Positions 50,206-58,640 of a stretch of DNA of 64,000 bases are shown piece by piece. The stretch comes from Lachnospiraceae bacterium (GTDB lineage: Bacteria > Bacillota > Clostridia > Lachnospirales > Lachnospiraceae). A program made the translations under genes and the position numbers. The notes below the pieces were generated by a model, which ran no database searches, was not told where the DNA came from, and saw nothing but the letters and a program-made list of their open reading frames with translations. Numbering within the stretch: position 1 is the first letter of the stretch; each line of letters opens with the position of its first letter. The stretch is taken from contig CAJTEE010000002.1 in NCBI GenBank assembly GCA_910575275.1, positions 596,604 through 660,603 of the forward strand, read 5' to 3'.

Positions 50206-51108
50206 TTACAAATCCCCCTTATATCTGCCCGCGGCCTTCGCCATCGCCAGGGTCCTTTTTGCACCGTCATAGAAGGCGATGTCGATCATCTTGCCGTCCA
50301 CGGTAAATACGCCGATGCCGCGCGCTTTCTTTTCGTCGATCTCCCGCACGACCTTCTCGGCGAAGATCACTTCCTTTTCGCTTGGGGTAAAAATCTCATG
50401 CACGACGGCAATCTGCCGCGGATTTACAAGCGATTTTCCGTCAAAGCCCATGCGCTTTATTAGCCTTGTCTCCTCGGCGAAGCCCTCCATATCGTCCAGG
50501 TTCGTGAACACGGTATCCCAGCACTGCACCTTCGCCGCGCGTGCCGCCATGATCATATGCTGTCTGGCCCCCATGAGCTCATCGCCCGTCCCGGTGATCG
50601 TGGTCTGCAGATCCTTTGTATAATCCCCGCCCGAAAGCGCGATTCCGATCAAACGCTCCGATGAACGGCAGATCTCAAGCGCGTTTAACACGCCCAGGCA
50701 CGACTCGAGCGCGGCCATGAGAAGCGTGCTTCCCTCGGGTCTTGAAAACTCACGTTCTGCAGCAAGCACGTCTTCCTCAACCGTCCGCACATCCGCCGCC
50801 GATTCCGTTTTCGCGATGCGAATCGTATCTGCCCCGCCGGCCACACACACGCGGATGTCCTCCTTCCAGTGCGGCGTATCCAGGCCGTTGATGCGCACCA
50901 CTCGTTCCACTCCGTGATAGTCGATCTCCTTCAGCGCATGAAACAAGGAAAAACGCGCCGCATCCTTTTGATTCTCGGCCACCGCGTCCTCTAAATCCAG
51001 CATGATCGAATCCGGTCCATAGATATAAGGATCCTTAATGAGTCCCGGCTTCTGGCAGTTCAAAAACATCATCGAACGCCGTAAACGCTTCTTATTTGGA
51101 TGGATCAC
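50206..51108 (-). CDS. citE: Citrate lyase beta subunit
   Basis: CitE, 300 aa, cleaves citryl-ACP to acetyl-ACP and oxaloacetate. TIM-barrel family: LRRSMMFLNCQKPGLIKD at the start, metal ligand in MLDLEDAVAENQKDAAR, substrate Arg in VVRINGLDT, and later ALESCLGV. The likely start is GTG at 51108, which has GGAGG 9 bases upstream and overlaps the citD stop (GTGA). An ATG at 51126 has no ribosome site. Confidence 0.95.
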   Translation of the reverse strand: MIHPNKKRLRRSMMFLNCQKPGLIKDPYIYGPDSIMLDLEDAVAENQKDAARFSLFHALKEIDYHGVERVVRINGLDTPHWKEDIRVCVAGGADTIRIAKTESAADVRTVEEDVLAAEREFSRPEGSTLLMAALESCLGVLNALEICRSSERLIGIALSGGDYTKDLQTTITGTGDELMGARQHMIMAARAAKVQCWDTVFTNLDDMEGFAEETRLIKRMGFDGKSLVNPRQIAVVHEIFTPSEKEVIFAEKVVREIDEKKARGIGVFTVDGKMIDIAFYDGAKRTLAMAKAAGRYKGDL

Positions 51109-51404
51109 CGGATCACACCTCCCCATGGCAGATTTTCGTTCATTCCGTTTGACCGGTACACGGCACACTCGACCCGCGCCTTTAATGTGCAGTCAAGCGC
51201 CCCCTTGTCAAGAACTGCCACACGGGCATTTTTTACCCCCAGCCGTTCTAACGTCTCCAATACGACCTCTCGGATCCGCCTGCCATACTGATGGATCACA
51301 CTGCTCTCCACTAAAAGCTCAATCCCGTCGCTGCCTGGCTCGACCGTCACCTGCGCGTCACTGGACTCCAGCGTCCCCGCCACCGCGGTTTTCTTTATCT
51401 CCAT
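51105..51404 (-). CDS. citD: Citrate lyase acyl carrier protein
   Basis: CitD, 99 aa, carries the phosphoribosyl-dephospho-CoA prosthetic group on a Ser in GTLESSDAQVTV (residues 11-22). The ending INENLPWGG-type segment NGMNENLPWGGVIR is conserved. ATG follows AAAGGAGGCAGGGGCT. First gene of citD-citE-citF-citrate transporter. Confidence 0.94.
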   Translation of the reverse strand: MEIKKTAVAGTLESSDAQVTVEPGSDGIELLVESSVIHQYGRRIREVVLETLERLGVKNARVAVLDKGALDCTLKARVECAVYRSNGMNENLPWGGVIR

Positions 51405-51442
51405 AGCCCCTGCCTCCTTTGGTTTTACTGTTTGCTGCCCTT

Positions 51443-51498
51443 ACTATAGCATAAGAGAGGGCCCCCGGCCAATATATATCCGTCTATAACGCGTATAG
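51443..51498 (-). promoter_or_regulatory. cit operon promoter and operator-like site
   Basis: TTGGCC (51467-51472), 18-base spacer, TATAGT (51443-51448) on the minus strand. Upstream of the -35 is the inverted repeat CTATA-acgcg-TATAG (51484-51498), where an activator could bind. Confidence 0.65.
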
Positions 51499-51602
51499 GG
51501 AAAAACTTATAGGGAAAATGACAGAGAAGTTCGGGCAGGAAAGATTCTTCTGGGGAATTGCATATAGATTAAAGCGTTCTGTCAGAGTGGCATATTACGT
51601 TA

Positions 51603-51630
51603 AAAAAAGTGTGCGCTCTGCGCACACTCG
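51603..51630 (-). terminator. Terminator after the CMD-linked repeat
   Basis: AGTGTGCGC pairs with GCGCACACT around a 3-base loop (51609-51629), with seven T on the minus strand. It ends the cupin-CMD transcript after the repeat element. Confidence 0.88.
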
Positions 51631-51740
51631 CGCCGGAGTGACCTCACTTCGCACGAGGCCGTGCTTCGTTGGGGCAGGCCCCGCGGCTGCGACAGCAGCC
51701 ATCTTCCTTTGCGCGTAGTGCGCATCCTCGCAGAGCGTTT
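51631..51740 (-). repeat. mRNA-embedded repeat, copy 3 (3' end of the CMD gene)
   Basis: Full-length form of the element in the aspS leader: GCGCCGGAGTGACC, CTTCGCACGAGGCCGTG, TCGTTGGGGCAGGCCCC and CAGCAGCCATCTTCCTT (plus-strand reading). In the transcribed (minus) direction it precedes the terminator at 51603-51630, the same order as behind glnN. Confidence 0.65.
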
Positions 51741-51747
51741 TTTGTAT

Positions 51748-51770
51748 CATAGGACGCACTTTCCTATGAT
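51748..51770. other. Short inverted repeat downstream of the CMD gene
   Basis: TCATAGGA and TCCTATGA (51748-51755 / 51763-51770) form a perfect 8-bp stem. No T-run follows, so its role is unclear. Confidence 0.5.
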
Positions 51771-51803
51771 ATGAAAAGAAGGAGGCTAATCGCCCCCTCC
51801 CTC

Positions 51804-52130
51804 TTATTTCTCCGTATCATACACCTCTTTCGCCAGATTAAACGCCGCCCACGCATTCGGCCAGCCTGCATAAAACGCGGCGTGCGTGATCAGCTCTGCC
51901 ATCTCCTCTTTCGTCACACCGTTCTTTTTCGCATTGGCAAGATGCGCCTGCATGGAGCTGTCAAAAATCCCCTTCGTCATCAGGATCGTTACCGTGATCA
52001 TGCTCCGGTCCCGCAGGGAAAGCGCATCCTCCCTGGCCCAGACCTCTCCAAACAATACATCATCATTCAGCTCCGCAAATTTAGGCGCGAAATCACCCAG
52101 TCTCGTTCTTCCCGCCGTCTGTTTTTCCAT
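51804..52130 (-). CDS. Carboxymuconolactone decarboxylase family protein
   Basis: The product is 108 aa, single CMD domain, all helical. FGEVWAREDALSLRDRSMITVTILM and EMAELITHAAFYAGWPNAWAAFNLA are the family segments. The AhpD-type C-x2-C is absent, so it is not a peroxidase partner of that type. It lies 16 bases after the cupin gene; such pairs are common and the enzyme activity is generally undetermined. Confidence 0.85.
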   Translation of the reverse strand: MEKQTAGRTRLGDFAPKFAELNDDVLFGEVWAREDALSLRDRSMITVTILMTKGIFDSSMQAHLANAKKNGVTKEEMAELITHAAFYAGWPNAWAAFNLAKEVYDTEK

Positions 52131-52146
52131 CCTGTTTTCTCTCCTC

Positions 52147-52584
52147 TCATCTCTCTAATTTTTGATACGCCTCATCGTCTACCGGCTCCAGCCACTCACT
52201 CGCCGTCTCCTCCCCGGGAAGCTCCATCGCGATATGGGAAAACCACGAATCCGCCTTCGCCCCGTGCCAGTGTTTCACATTCGCCGGAATCACGATAACC
52301 GTCCCCGGCACAAGGCTCACCGCCTCCCTGCCTGCCTCCTGATACCAGCCCTCGCCCGCCGTACAGATCAAAAGCTGCCCGCCGCCGCTCGTGGCCCGGT
52401 GGATATGCCAATGATTCCGGCATCCCGGCTCAAACGTCACATTTGTGAGATGCACACCCGTCTTCGGCCCCGTCAAAGGATTCAAAAACGAATTCCCCAC
52501 AAAAAACCGCCCAAACGCCTCATTCGGCTGCCCCTTACCAAACACATTCACCCGCGCAAACGTGGCCTCCTCTAAATACTTCAT
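52147..52584 (-). CDS. Cupin-domain protein
   Basis: The product is 145 aa, a single conserved beta-barrel cupin. Metal-site residues are in GCRNHWHIHRATSGGGQLLICTAGEGWY (motif 1) and VIPANVKHWHGA (motif 2). Likely a small-molecule-binding or isomerase/decarboxylase protein. First gene of the cupin-CMD pair, with promoter at 52618-52647. ATG follows GGAGGAGACGGGCGT. Confidence 0.87.
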   Translation of the reverse strand: MKYLEEATFARVNVFGKGQPNEAFGRFFVGNSFLNPLTGPKTGVHLTNVTFEPGCRNHWHIHRATSGGGQLLICTAGEGWYQEAGREAVSLVPGTVIVIPANVKHWHGAKADSWFSHIAMELPGEETASEWLEPVDDEAYQKLER

Positions 52585-52617
52585 ACGCCCGTCTCCTCCT
52601 TCAGACTCTTTCCTACC

Positions 52618-52647
52618 ATTCTACACGCCTTTATCCCCCCTGTCCAA
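52618..52647 (-). promoter_or_regulatory. Promoter of the cupin-CMD pair
   Basis: TTGGAC (52642-52647), 18-base spacer, TAGAAT (52618-52623) on the minus strand. Confidence 0.65.
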
Positions 52648-52694
52648 TTCCTGTCATCTATACCCAGATATGCATTTTACGCATTTCTAAAAAG

Positions 52695-52795
52695 CCTTCC
52701 CCCGTTTTTTCACCGGCAGAGACTTAGAGCTTCCAGCAGCGAAGCCCGGCAAAAATGCCCTCTCCTCCCGGCCCGGACTATGCGGGCCTCCCTCC
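52695..52795. repeat. Degenerate half of a giant palindrome
   Basis: CCGGCAGAGACTTAGAGCTTC and the nearby AGCCCGGC resemble the right arm of giant palindrome copy 3 (24340-24392). No left arm or apical hairpins are present, so this is a remnant. It lies between the cupin promoter and the LysR promoter. Confidence 0.5.
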
Positions 52796-52803
52796 CCTCC
52801 TCC

Positions 52804-52832
52804 TTGCATTTTCCCCCCGCATATGCTATAGT
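52804..52832 (+). promoter_or_regulatory. Promoter of the LysR gene
   Basis: TTGCAT (52804-52809), 17-base spacer, TATAGT (52827-52832), leader of about 30 nt. Confidence 0.8.
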
Positions 52833-52868
52833 AAACCCTGCAAACACGTCCCCAAAAAGGAGCCTGCC

Positions 52869-53822
52869 ATGAATGAAAAACACATGCAGTACGTCCTGAC
52901 TGTTTTAAAGGAAGGCAGCTTCACGGCCGCCGCCAGGAAGCTCTACGTCTCCCAGCCCTCCTTAAGCCAAGTCATCAAGGCGGCAGAGTCAAACCTGGGC
53001 ACCCCCATCTTTGACCGTTTTTCCGATCCTTTGACCCTGACCCCGGCGGGTGCCCTGTACGTAGACGCGGCCAGGCAGATCACCGCCATCTCCACCAACC
53101 TCACCAAACGGATCGAGGAGCTGGGCAAGGAAGAATTCGGCATGATCCGTTTAGGCATCTCCGTCCAGCGCGGAATGGAGCTTCTGCCATACCTTTATCC
53201 GGACTTTCGGGCCCTCTATCCTCATGTAGAACTGAAGCTTGTCGAACTCGGCTCTGCCGCCATGGAGAGAAACGTCTTGGAAGGCGTTGTGGACATTGCG
53301 CTCTTAACCACCTCGCCCCGGCATGAAGCCCTCGTCTATGACCTGATCCAGGAGGAGACCCTTGTACTGCTCGTGAATAAACACTGCGCGCTTGCCTCAC
53401 GCATCGCCGACAAAACCCCGATCGACATCATCGAAGCCAAGGAGGAAGCCTTTGTCTGCAGCCGGCACGGCCATTCGGTCCGGGCGATTCTTGATGCGCT
53501 GCTCGTCACAAGGGATCTAAAGCCCAAAATTGCCTTGGAAACCGTCAGCATCGAGGTCGGCAAACGTGTAACAGCCACGTCTCCCGTCGTCATGCCCTGT
53601 CCCGATTCCTATGCGGACGGCGGATTTTCTGAGGAAGCGCCCTATCACATATACCCGCTCTTAGGCGTCGAGACACCCAGACATTTTTATGCCTGCTACC
53701 GCCGCGATCTGTATCTTACCAAATATATGAAAGATTTTCTGGCACTTGTCCACGAAATCAAAAACCGGAGGGAGCCGCCCGCTCCGGACGCAGAAAGGAA
53801 GCAAACCCAACATGGCATTTGA
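52869..53822 (+). CDS. LysR-family transcriptional regulator
   Basis: The product is 317 aa. Residues 1-60 are the winged HTH (GSFTAAARKLYVSQPSLSQVIKAAES), followed by the periplasmic-binding-like effector domain from about 90 (IRLGISVQRGMELLPYLYPDFRALYPHVEL). The start at 52869 follows AAAAAGGAGCCTGCC. It is divergent from the cupin-CMD pair, which it may control. Its end overlaps the rqcH start by 11 bases. Confidence 0.92.
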   Translation: MNEKHMQYVLTVLKEGSFTAAARKLYVSQPSLSQVIKAAESNLGTPIFDRFSDPLTLTPAGALYVDAARQITAISTNLTKRIEELGKEEFGMIRLGISVQRGMELLPYLYPDFRALYPHVELKLVELGSAAMERNVLEGVVDIALLTTSPRHEALVYDLIQEETLVLLVNKHCALASRIADKTPIDIIEAKEEAFVCSRHGHSVRAILDALLVTRDLKPKIALETVSIEVGKRVTATSPVVMPCPDSYADGGFSEEAPYHIYPLLGVETPRHFYACYRRDLYLTKYMKDFLALVHEIKNRREPPAPDAERKQTQHGI

Positions 53823-55554
53823 CGGAATCGTAATCGCAAACCTCGTGCATGATTTAAACGAAAAGCTGCTCTCGGCACGCATCTCCAAGATCGCACAGCC
53901 GGAAAAGGACGAGCTCTTATTCACAATAAAAGGAAATCGAGAGAACCTGCGCCTTTTAATCTCGGCCAACGCAAGCCTCCCGCTCCTCTATTTTACGGAA
54001 ACCAACAAGCCAAGCCCCCTGACGGCCCCCAATTTCTGTATGCTTTTGCGAAAACACCTCGCAAACGGCCGTATCCTCTCGATCACCCAGCCGGGACTCG
54101 AACGCGTCATTCGCTTTGAAATCGAGCATCTTGACGAGATGGGCGATCTGAAACGCAAATATCTGATCGTTGAGCTCATGGGCAAGCACAGCAACATCAT
54201 CTTCTGTGACGACAATGACATGATCTTAGACAGCATCAAGCACATCCCTGCTCAGATCAGCTCCGTCCGCGAGGTGCTGCCCGGACGCCCTTATTTTATC
54301 CCCAATCTCGGCGACAAGTGCGACCCCCTTACCATCCGTGAACCCGCCTTCATCGAGCGCCTTTTCGCCGCCCCGCAGCCGCTCGCAAAGGCCCTCTATC
54401 TGAATCTCACAGGCTTAAGCCCCGCCTCCGCAGCCGAGCTCTGCCATCTGGCTTCCATAGACGGGGACCTTCCCGCCAAGGAATACAGCCCGGCCGCGCT
54501 TACCCACCTCTACCATGCCCTCACCTGGGTCATGGACGACGTACGGGAGGGGAAATTCTCGCCAAACATTGTCTACCGGGACGGCGTGCCAGTGGAATTT
54601 TCCTCTGTCCCGCTGACCATGATGGAGGGTGATTCTTACAAAAGCGTCTCCTTTGAGAGCATCAGCCGACTTTTGGAACACTACTACGCCGAAAAAAGCA
54701 CGGTTTCCCGCATCCATCAAAAATCTACGGATTTGAGAAAGATCCTGTCCAATGCCTTAGAACGCAGCAGCCGCAAGCTCGATCTCCAGTTAAAGCAGTT
54801 AAAGGATACGGAAAAACGGGAAAAATTCAAGCTCTACGGCGAGCTTCTGAATGCCTACGGCTACGGCCTTGCCGAAGGAGAAACATCGTTTACCTGTCTG
54901 AATTACTATGACAATACGGAAATCACGATTCCTCTTGACCCGCAGCTTTCCGCGCAGGAGAACGCAAAAAAATATTTTGACAAATACAACAAACAGAAAC
55001 GCACCTTCGAGGCCGTGACGGCACAGCTCGCCCAGACGCAGGCCGAGCTGTCGCATCTGGAATCCATCAGCACCGCCATGGACATTGCCAGACTCGAGGA
55101 AGACCTGGTACAGATCAAGGAGGAGCTGACCGAATACGGCTATATAAGACGCCGCAATACCGGCGGTAAAAAGCCGAAGATCACGAGCCGCCCCTTCCAC
55201 TACCTCTCCTCCGACGGTTTCCATATTTATGTGGGCAAAAACAATTACCAGAATGAGGAGCTGACCTTCAGGCTCGCCTCCGGCAGCGACTGGTGGTTCC
55301 ATGCCAAGGGGATCCCCGGCTCCCATGTGATCGTAAAAGCCGAGGGAAAGGCTCTCCCGGACCGGGCCTTCGAGGAAGCCGGCGCGCTGGCCGCCTACTA
55401 CTCCAAGGGACGCCAGAATGAGAAGGTCGAGATCGACTATATCCAGAGGCGCGCGCTCAAAAAGGTCCCCGGCGCCGCTCCTGGCTTCGTCGTCTATCAT
55501 GAAAACTACTCGCTGATGGCCATACCGCGGATTCCGGTGCCGGAGGTAAAATAG
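53812..55554 (+). CDS. rqcH: RqcH, ribosome quality-control NFACT protein
   Basis: The product is 580 aa, the homologue of eukaryotic Rqc2/NEMF. It binds stalled 50S subunits carrying peptidyl-tRNA and adds C-terminal alanine tails for degradation. NFACT-N domain from FDGIVIANLVHDLNEKLLSARI, helix-hairpin and coiled coil (about 295-440), then NFACT-R with SSDGFHIYVGKNNYQNEELT and DWWFHAKGIPGSHVIVK. Often annotated as a fibronectin-binding protein. The start at 53812 follows AAAGGAAGC and lies inside the LysR end, so translation is coupled. Confidence 0.94.
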   Translation: MAFDGIVIANLVHDLNEKLLSARISKIAQPEKDELLFTIKGNRENLRLLISANASLPLLYFTETNKPSPLTAPNFCMLLRKHLANGRILSITQPGLERVIRFEIEHLDEMGDLKRKYLIVELMGKHSNIIFCDDNDMILDSIKHIPAQISSVREVLPGRPYFIPNLGDKCDPLTIREPAFIERLFAAPQPLAKALYLNLTGLSPASAAELCHLASIDGDLPAKEYSPAALTHLYHALTWVMDDVREGKFSPNIVYRDGVPVEFSSVPLTMMEGDSYKSVSFESISRLLEHYYAEKSTVSRIHQKSTDLRKILSNALERSSRKLDLQLKQLKDTEKREKFKLYGELLNAYGYGLAEGETSFTCLNYYDNTEITIPLDPQLSAQENAKKYFDKYNKQKRTFEAVTAQLAQTQAELSHLESISTAMDIARLEEDLVQIKEELTEYGYIRRRNTGGKKPKITSRPFHYLSSDGFHIYVGKNNYQNEELTFRLASGSDWWFHAKGIPGSHVIVKAEGKALPDRAFEEAGALAAYYSKGRQNEKVEIDYIQRRALKKVPGAAPGFVVYHENYSLMAIPRIPVPEVK

Positions 55555-55563
55555 CAGAGCGGC

Positions 55564-56238
55564 TTACCTCCCGCCGGCCTGATACAAAAGTGCATTCATG
55601 ACCGCGGCCGCCACATTGCTGCCGCCCCTTCTTCCGCGCGCCACGATCGCCGGAAGCCCGCTTCTTTCCAGAAGCTCCTTTGCCTCCACCACATTGACAA
55701 AGCCCACCGGTACCCCGATGACAAAGCCGGGCCGGATTTTTCCTTCCTCATGCAATTCATACAAGCGCATCAATGCCGTCGGCGCGTTTCCCACCACGTA
55801 GATACAGTCGGGATACAAACCGGCGGCCTTGTCCACACTCACGGCCGACCGCGTCATCCGGCTCTCCCTCGCCCGTTCTGCCACATCTGCGTCTCCGATG
55901 AAGCAATGCACCTCGCTCCCAAGTCGCGCCGCCGCACGCTTATTGATCCCGGAGGCGGCCATCGTCGTATCCGTCACAATCGGCAGACCGCGCCGCAGGC
56001 ATTCCCTGGCTCTATCCAGTACTCCCGGCGTAAAAAAAAGAGTCTCCCGATATGAAAAATCCGCCGTCGCATGGATCACGCGGCTCAATACCGAAAGCTG
56101 ATCCGCCGGACAGTTCTCCACAAACTCCCGCCCCAGCTCCTCCCTTATGATCGCCAGGCTCCGCTCCTCAATCTTTTCCGGCTCCGCCGCATAAAAGGAG
56201 ACGCCTGTCCGCGCCTTCAGCTCCTCTGTCCAGCTCAT
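55564..56238 (-). CDS. cbiC: Cobalt-precorrin-8 methylmutase
   Basis: CbiC, 224 aa. It moves the C-11 methyl group to C-12, giving cobyrinate. The catalytic His is in SRVIHATADFSY; other family blocks are PIVTDTTMAASGINK and IGVPVGFVNVVEAKELL. The start at 56238 (MSWTEELK) has GGGGAGAGG 7 bases upstream; a longer frame is rejected. It is downstream of cbiP with a 166-base gap and convergent with rqcH. Confidence 0.93.
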   Translation of the reverse strand: MSWTEELKARTGVSFYAAEPEKIEERSLAIIREELGREFVENCPADQLSVLSRVIHATADFSYRETLFFTPGVLDRARECLRRGLPIVTDTTMAASGINKRAAARLGSEVHCFIGDADVAERARESRMTRSAVSVDKAAGLYPDCIYVVGNAPTALMRLYELHEEGKIRPGFVIGVPVGFVNVVEAKELLERSGLPAIVARGRRGGSNVAAAVMNALLYQAGGR

Positions 56239-56404
56239 ATGTGAACCTCTCCCCTTTTCGAATCTCGTTTTCTGTAACATCTGCTCGCTTTTCCACGTTT
56301 TACCCAAAGGGCATGATGTCGTATGATCAGAGCAGCAAGTGACTCCGCCTCGCCGTAACGCCAGGTGCCGGCGGGACTCGTAAACGTTTCCTGTCTTCTT
56401 ATGC

Positions 56405-57958
56405 TCACCGTTCCCGGTTCAGAATCCCGTAAATCAGCTCCATGTCCAGATTGTCCCGCAGGATGCGAGCCAGTTTCTCATACTGCATTTCCTTATACGC
56501 CGCCACGTTCCCAAACCCCGGTTCCGAGCAGAGATTTCCCGGGACTTTCCTTCCCTTTGTCAGACGCTTCCACAAAATCCTCTGCATCTCCTCCGAGTCA
56601 AACACGCCATGTACGTACGTCCCATATACGTTCCCGAGGACGCAGCCATCCTCCTTTTTTGCCTCCCCGTCTTCGATTCCGGCAAACGGCACACCGCCCG
56701 TACGCACGGTCTCTCCCATGTGGATCTCATATCCGGCCAGCCGGGCCCCAAAAAAGCCCGTTGCGCATCCGGTTATCCGGGTCCGTGTCTTTTCTTTGGC
56801 AAAGCGTGTCTGCACCGGCAAAAGCCCCATGCCCCGCATCCTGCCGCCCTCCTCGACGCCGTCGGGGTCCTCCAGAGATTCCCCCAGCATCTGAAACCCG
56901 CCGCAGACACCAAAAATCATGGCGTCCTGCTCCCGTTTCACGATCGCCTCCTCCAGCCCGCTCTCTCTCAGCCAACGCAGATCCCCCATCGTATTTTTTG
57001 AGCCGGGCAGAATGATCAGATCTGCCCGGACGAGCTCCTCGGGCCTCGTCACATAGGAAAATTCCGCTCCGGGCAGCCGTTCCAATACATTGAAGTCCGT
57101 AAAATTAGACATCCTGGGGAGATGCACGACTGCGATCCGAAATGCGGCCGGCTCCGGTTTGCCGGGCCGGTCTGCATCTTCAGACACGCCCGAAAGCCTG
57201 AGTCCGCTCCCTTTTTGCCCACGGTACCCTGGCTCAAGCCGCCCGGCCAGGCTGTCCTCGTCGTCAAGATCTACATCCATATAGGGGAGGACTCCGGCGA
57301 CCGGAATCGCGATTCGATCATAAAGCATCGAAAGCCCGGGCTTCAAAAGCTCCTTGTCCCCCCGGAATTTATTGATTAGAAACGCCTTAATCCGCTCCCT
57401 CTCTGCCCCGGAAAGAAGCGCCACTGTTCCGTAGAGCTGCGCAAACACGCCGCCCCGGTCTATGTCCCCCACCATAAGGACCGGCGCATCCACTGCCTCG
57501 GCGAGCCCCATGTTCACGAGATCATGGTCCCGCAGATTGATCTCTGCCGGGCTCCCGGCCCCCTCGATCACGATCACATCAAATTGCCCGGCCAGCCCCC
57601 TAAACGCCTGCAGGACTTTCGGCATCAGCGTCTTCTTCATCCGGTAGTACTCTGCCGCCGAAAAATTCCCGTATGCCTCACCGTTTACGATAAGCTGCGA
57701 TCCCATATGGGAGGTCGGCTTTAACAGGATCGGATTCATCGAAACCTCCGGCCGGACCCCGGCTGCCTCCGCCTGCACAACCTGCGCCCGCCCCATCTCA
57801 AGGCCGTCATCCGTGATGTACGAATTTAAAGCCATATTCTGAGACTTAAACGGTGCCACCGTATACCCGTCCTGTCTGAAAATCCGGCAGAGCCCTGCCG
57901 CAATCAAGCTCTTTCCCGCATTTGACATGGTTCCCTGTATCATGATTGTCTTTGCCAT
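56405..57958 (-). CDS. cbiP: Cobyric acid synthase
   Basis: CbiP/CobQ, 517 aa, normal length. It amidates the b, d, e and g side chains of (adenosyl)cobyrinate a,c-diamide with glutamine. The N-terminal P-loop-like domain starts KTIMIQGTMSNAGKSLIAAGLCRIF; the C-terminal class I-like amidotransferase has the nucleophile in MIFGVCGGFQMLG and a late His in YGTYVHGVFD. The start at 57958 is preceded by AGGAGAAGAAGATAACA. In the cob run after the GNAT gene. Confidence 0.95.
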   Translation of the reverse strand: MAKTIMIQGTMSNAGKSLIAAGLCRIFRQDGYTVAPFKSQNMALNSYITDDGLEMGRAQVVQAEAAGVRPEVSMNPILLKPTSHMGSQLIVNGEAYGNFSAAEYYRMKKTLMPKVLQAFRGLAGQFDVIVIEGAGSPAEINLRDHDLVNMGLAEAVDAPVLMVGDIDRGGVFAQLYGTVALLSGAERERIKAFLINKFRGDKELLKPGLSMLYDRIAIPVAGVLPYMDVDLDDEDSLAGRLEPGYRGQKGSGLRLSGVSEDADRPGKPEPAAFRIAVVHLPRMSNFTDFNVLERLPGAEFSYVTRPEELVRADLIILPGSKNTMGDLRWLRESGLEEAIVKREQDAMIFGVCGGFQMLGESLEDPDGVEEGGRMRGMGLLPVQTRFAKEKTRTRITGCATGFFGARLAGYEIHMGETVRTGGVPFAGIEDGEAKKEDGCVLGNVYGTYVHGVFDSEEMQRILWKRLTKGRKVPGNLCSEPGFGNVAAYKEMQYEKLARILRDNLDMELIYGILNRER

Positions 57959-58017
57959 TGTTATCTTCTTCTCCTGTAAAAACAGCTCGTCGAGATGCCT
58001 GTCCGGCAAGCCGGAGG

Positions 58018-58521
58018 CTATAAAAGCAGCTTATCGTAGGCAAGCTTTCCGCTTCCTTGAAAAGAGGTAACACCGCATTGTGTAAAACCATTCTTTGACA
58101 GGATATGCTGCATCCGTTTGTTTGGAAAATCCGTATCTGCACGGATATATGAAATGTCATTGTCCAGGCAAAGTTTCTCGATCAGCGAAAAGTCCGTATC
58201 TACCAGTCCGATCCCTCTGAATTTCCCGCCAAAGGCCATACGGTGTACAACGGCATATCTCTGTTCGGATCTCCACTTGCCCTCAATGTCCGCATAAGCG
58301 GGTTCTCCCGAAAAATCAATGCACATATATCCGGCAATGATGCCGTCTGCTATCAGCACATATCCGATATCCGCTGCCACGTCCTTACGGATTATGTCAA
58401 TATTCGGATATTCTTTTGTCCATTGAATGAATCCCTGCTCCCTTTGAAACTGCCGCCCTTCGTCGATGATCTGATTGCACAATTCCACCTCATCAGGTTT
58501 GGCCAACTCTAATGTATACAT
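58018..58521 (-). CDS. GNAT-family acetyltransferase
   Basis: The product is 167 aa. Acetyl-CoA-binding region around RMAFGGKFRGIGLVDTDFSLIEKLCL, then the usual RADTDFPNKRMQHILSKNGFTQCG end that resembles many GNAT proteins of unknown substrate. It has its own promoter (58558-58587) and sits between cbiB and cbiP, so it is inserted in the cobalamin run rather than clearly part of that pathway. ATG follows AAGGAGGAAATCGA. Confidence 0.85.
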   Translation of the reverse strand: MYTLELAKPDEVELCNQIIDEGRQFQREQGFIQWTKEYPNIDIIRKDVAADIGYVLIADGIIAGYMCIDFSGEPAYADIEGKWRSEQRYAVVHRMAFGGKFRGIGLVDTDFSLIEKLCLDNDISYIRADTDFPNKRMQHILSKNGFTQCGVTSFQGSGKLAYDKLLL

Positions 58522-58557
58522 TCGATTTCCTCCTTAAAATCCCGATTGATTATTCCG

Positions 58558-58587
58558 ATTCTACCACAGGCAGCCGGCTTCATTCAA
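58558..58587 (-). promoter_or_regulatory. Promoter of the GNAT gene within the cob run
   Basis: TTGAAT (58582-58587), 18-base spacer, TAGAAT (58558-58563) on the minus strand; it may also drive cbiP and cbiC. Confidence 0.65.
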
Positions 58588-58640
58588 TCGTTTTCACGAA
58601 ACCGCCGCGGCTCTCCCCTTCGTCTGAACGGATATGGAAT

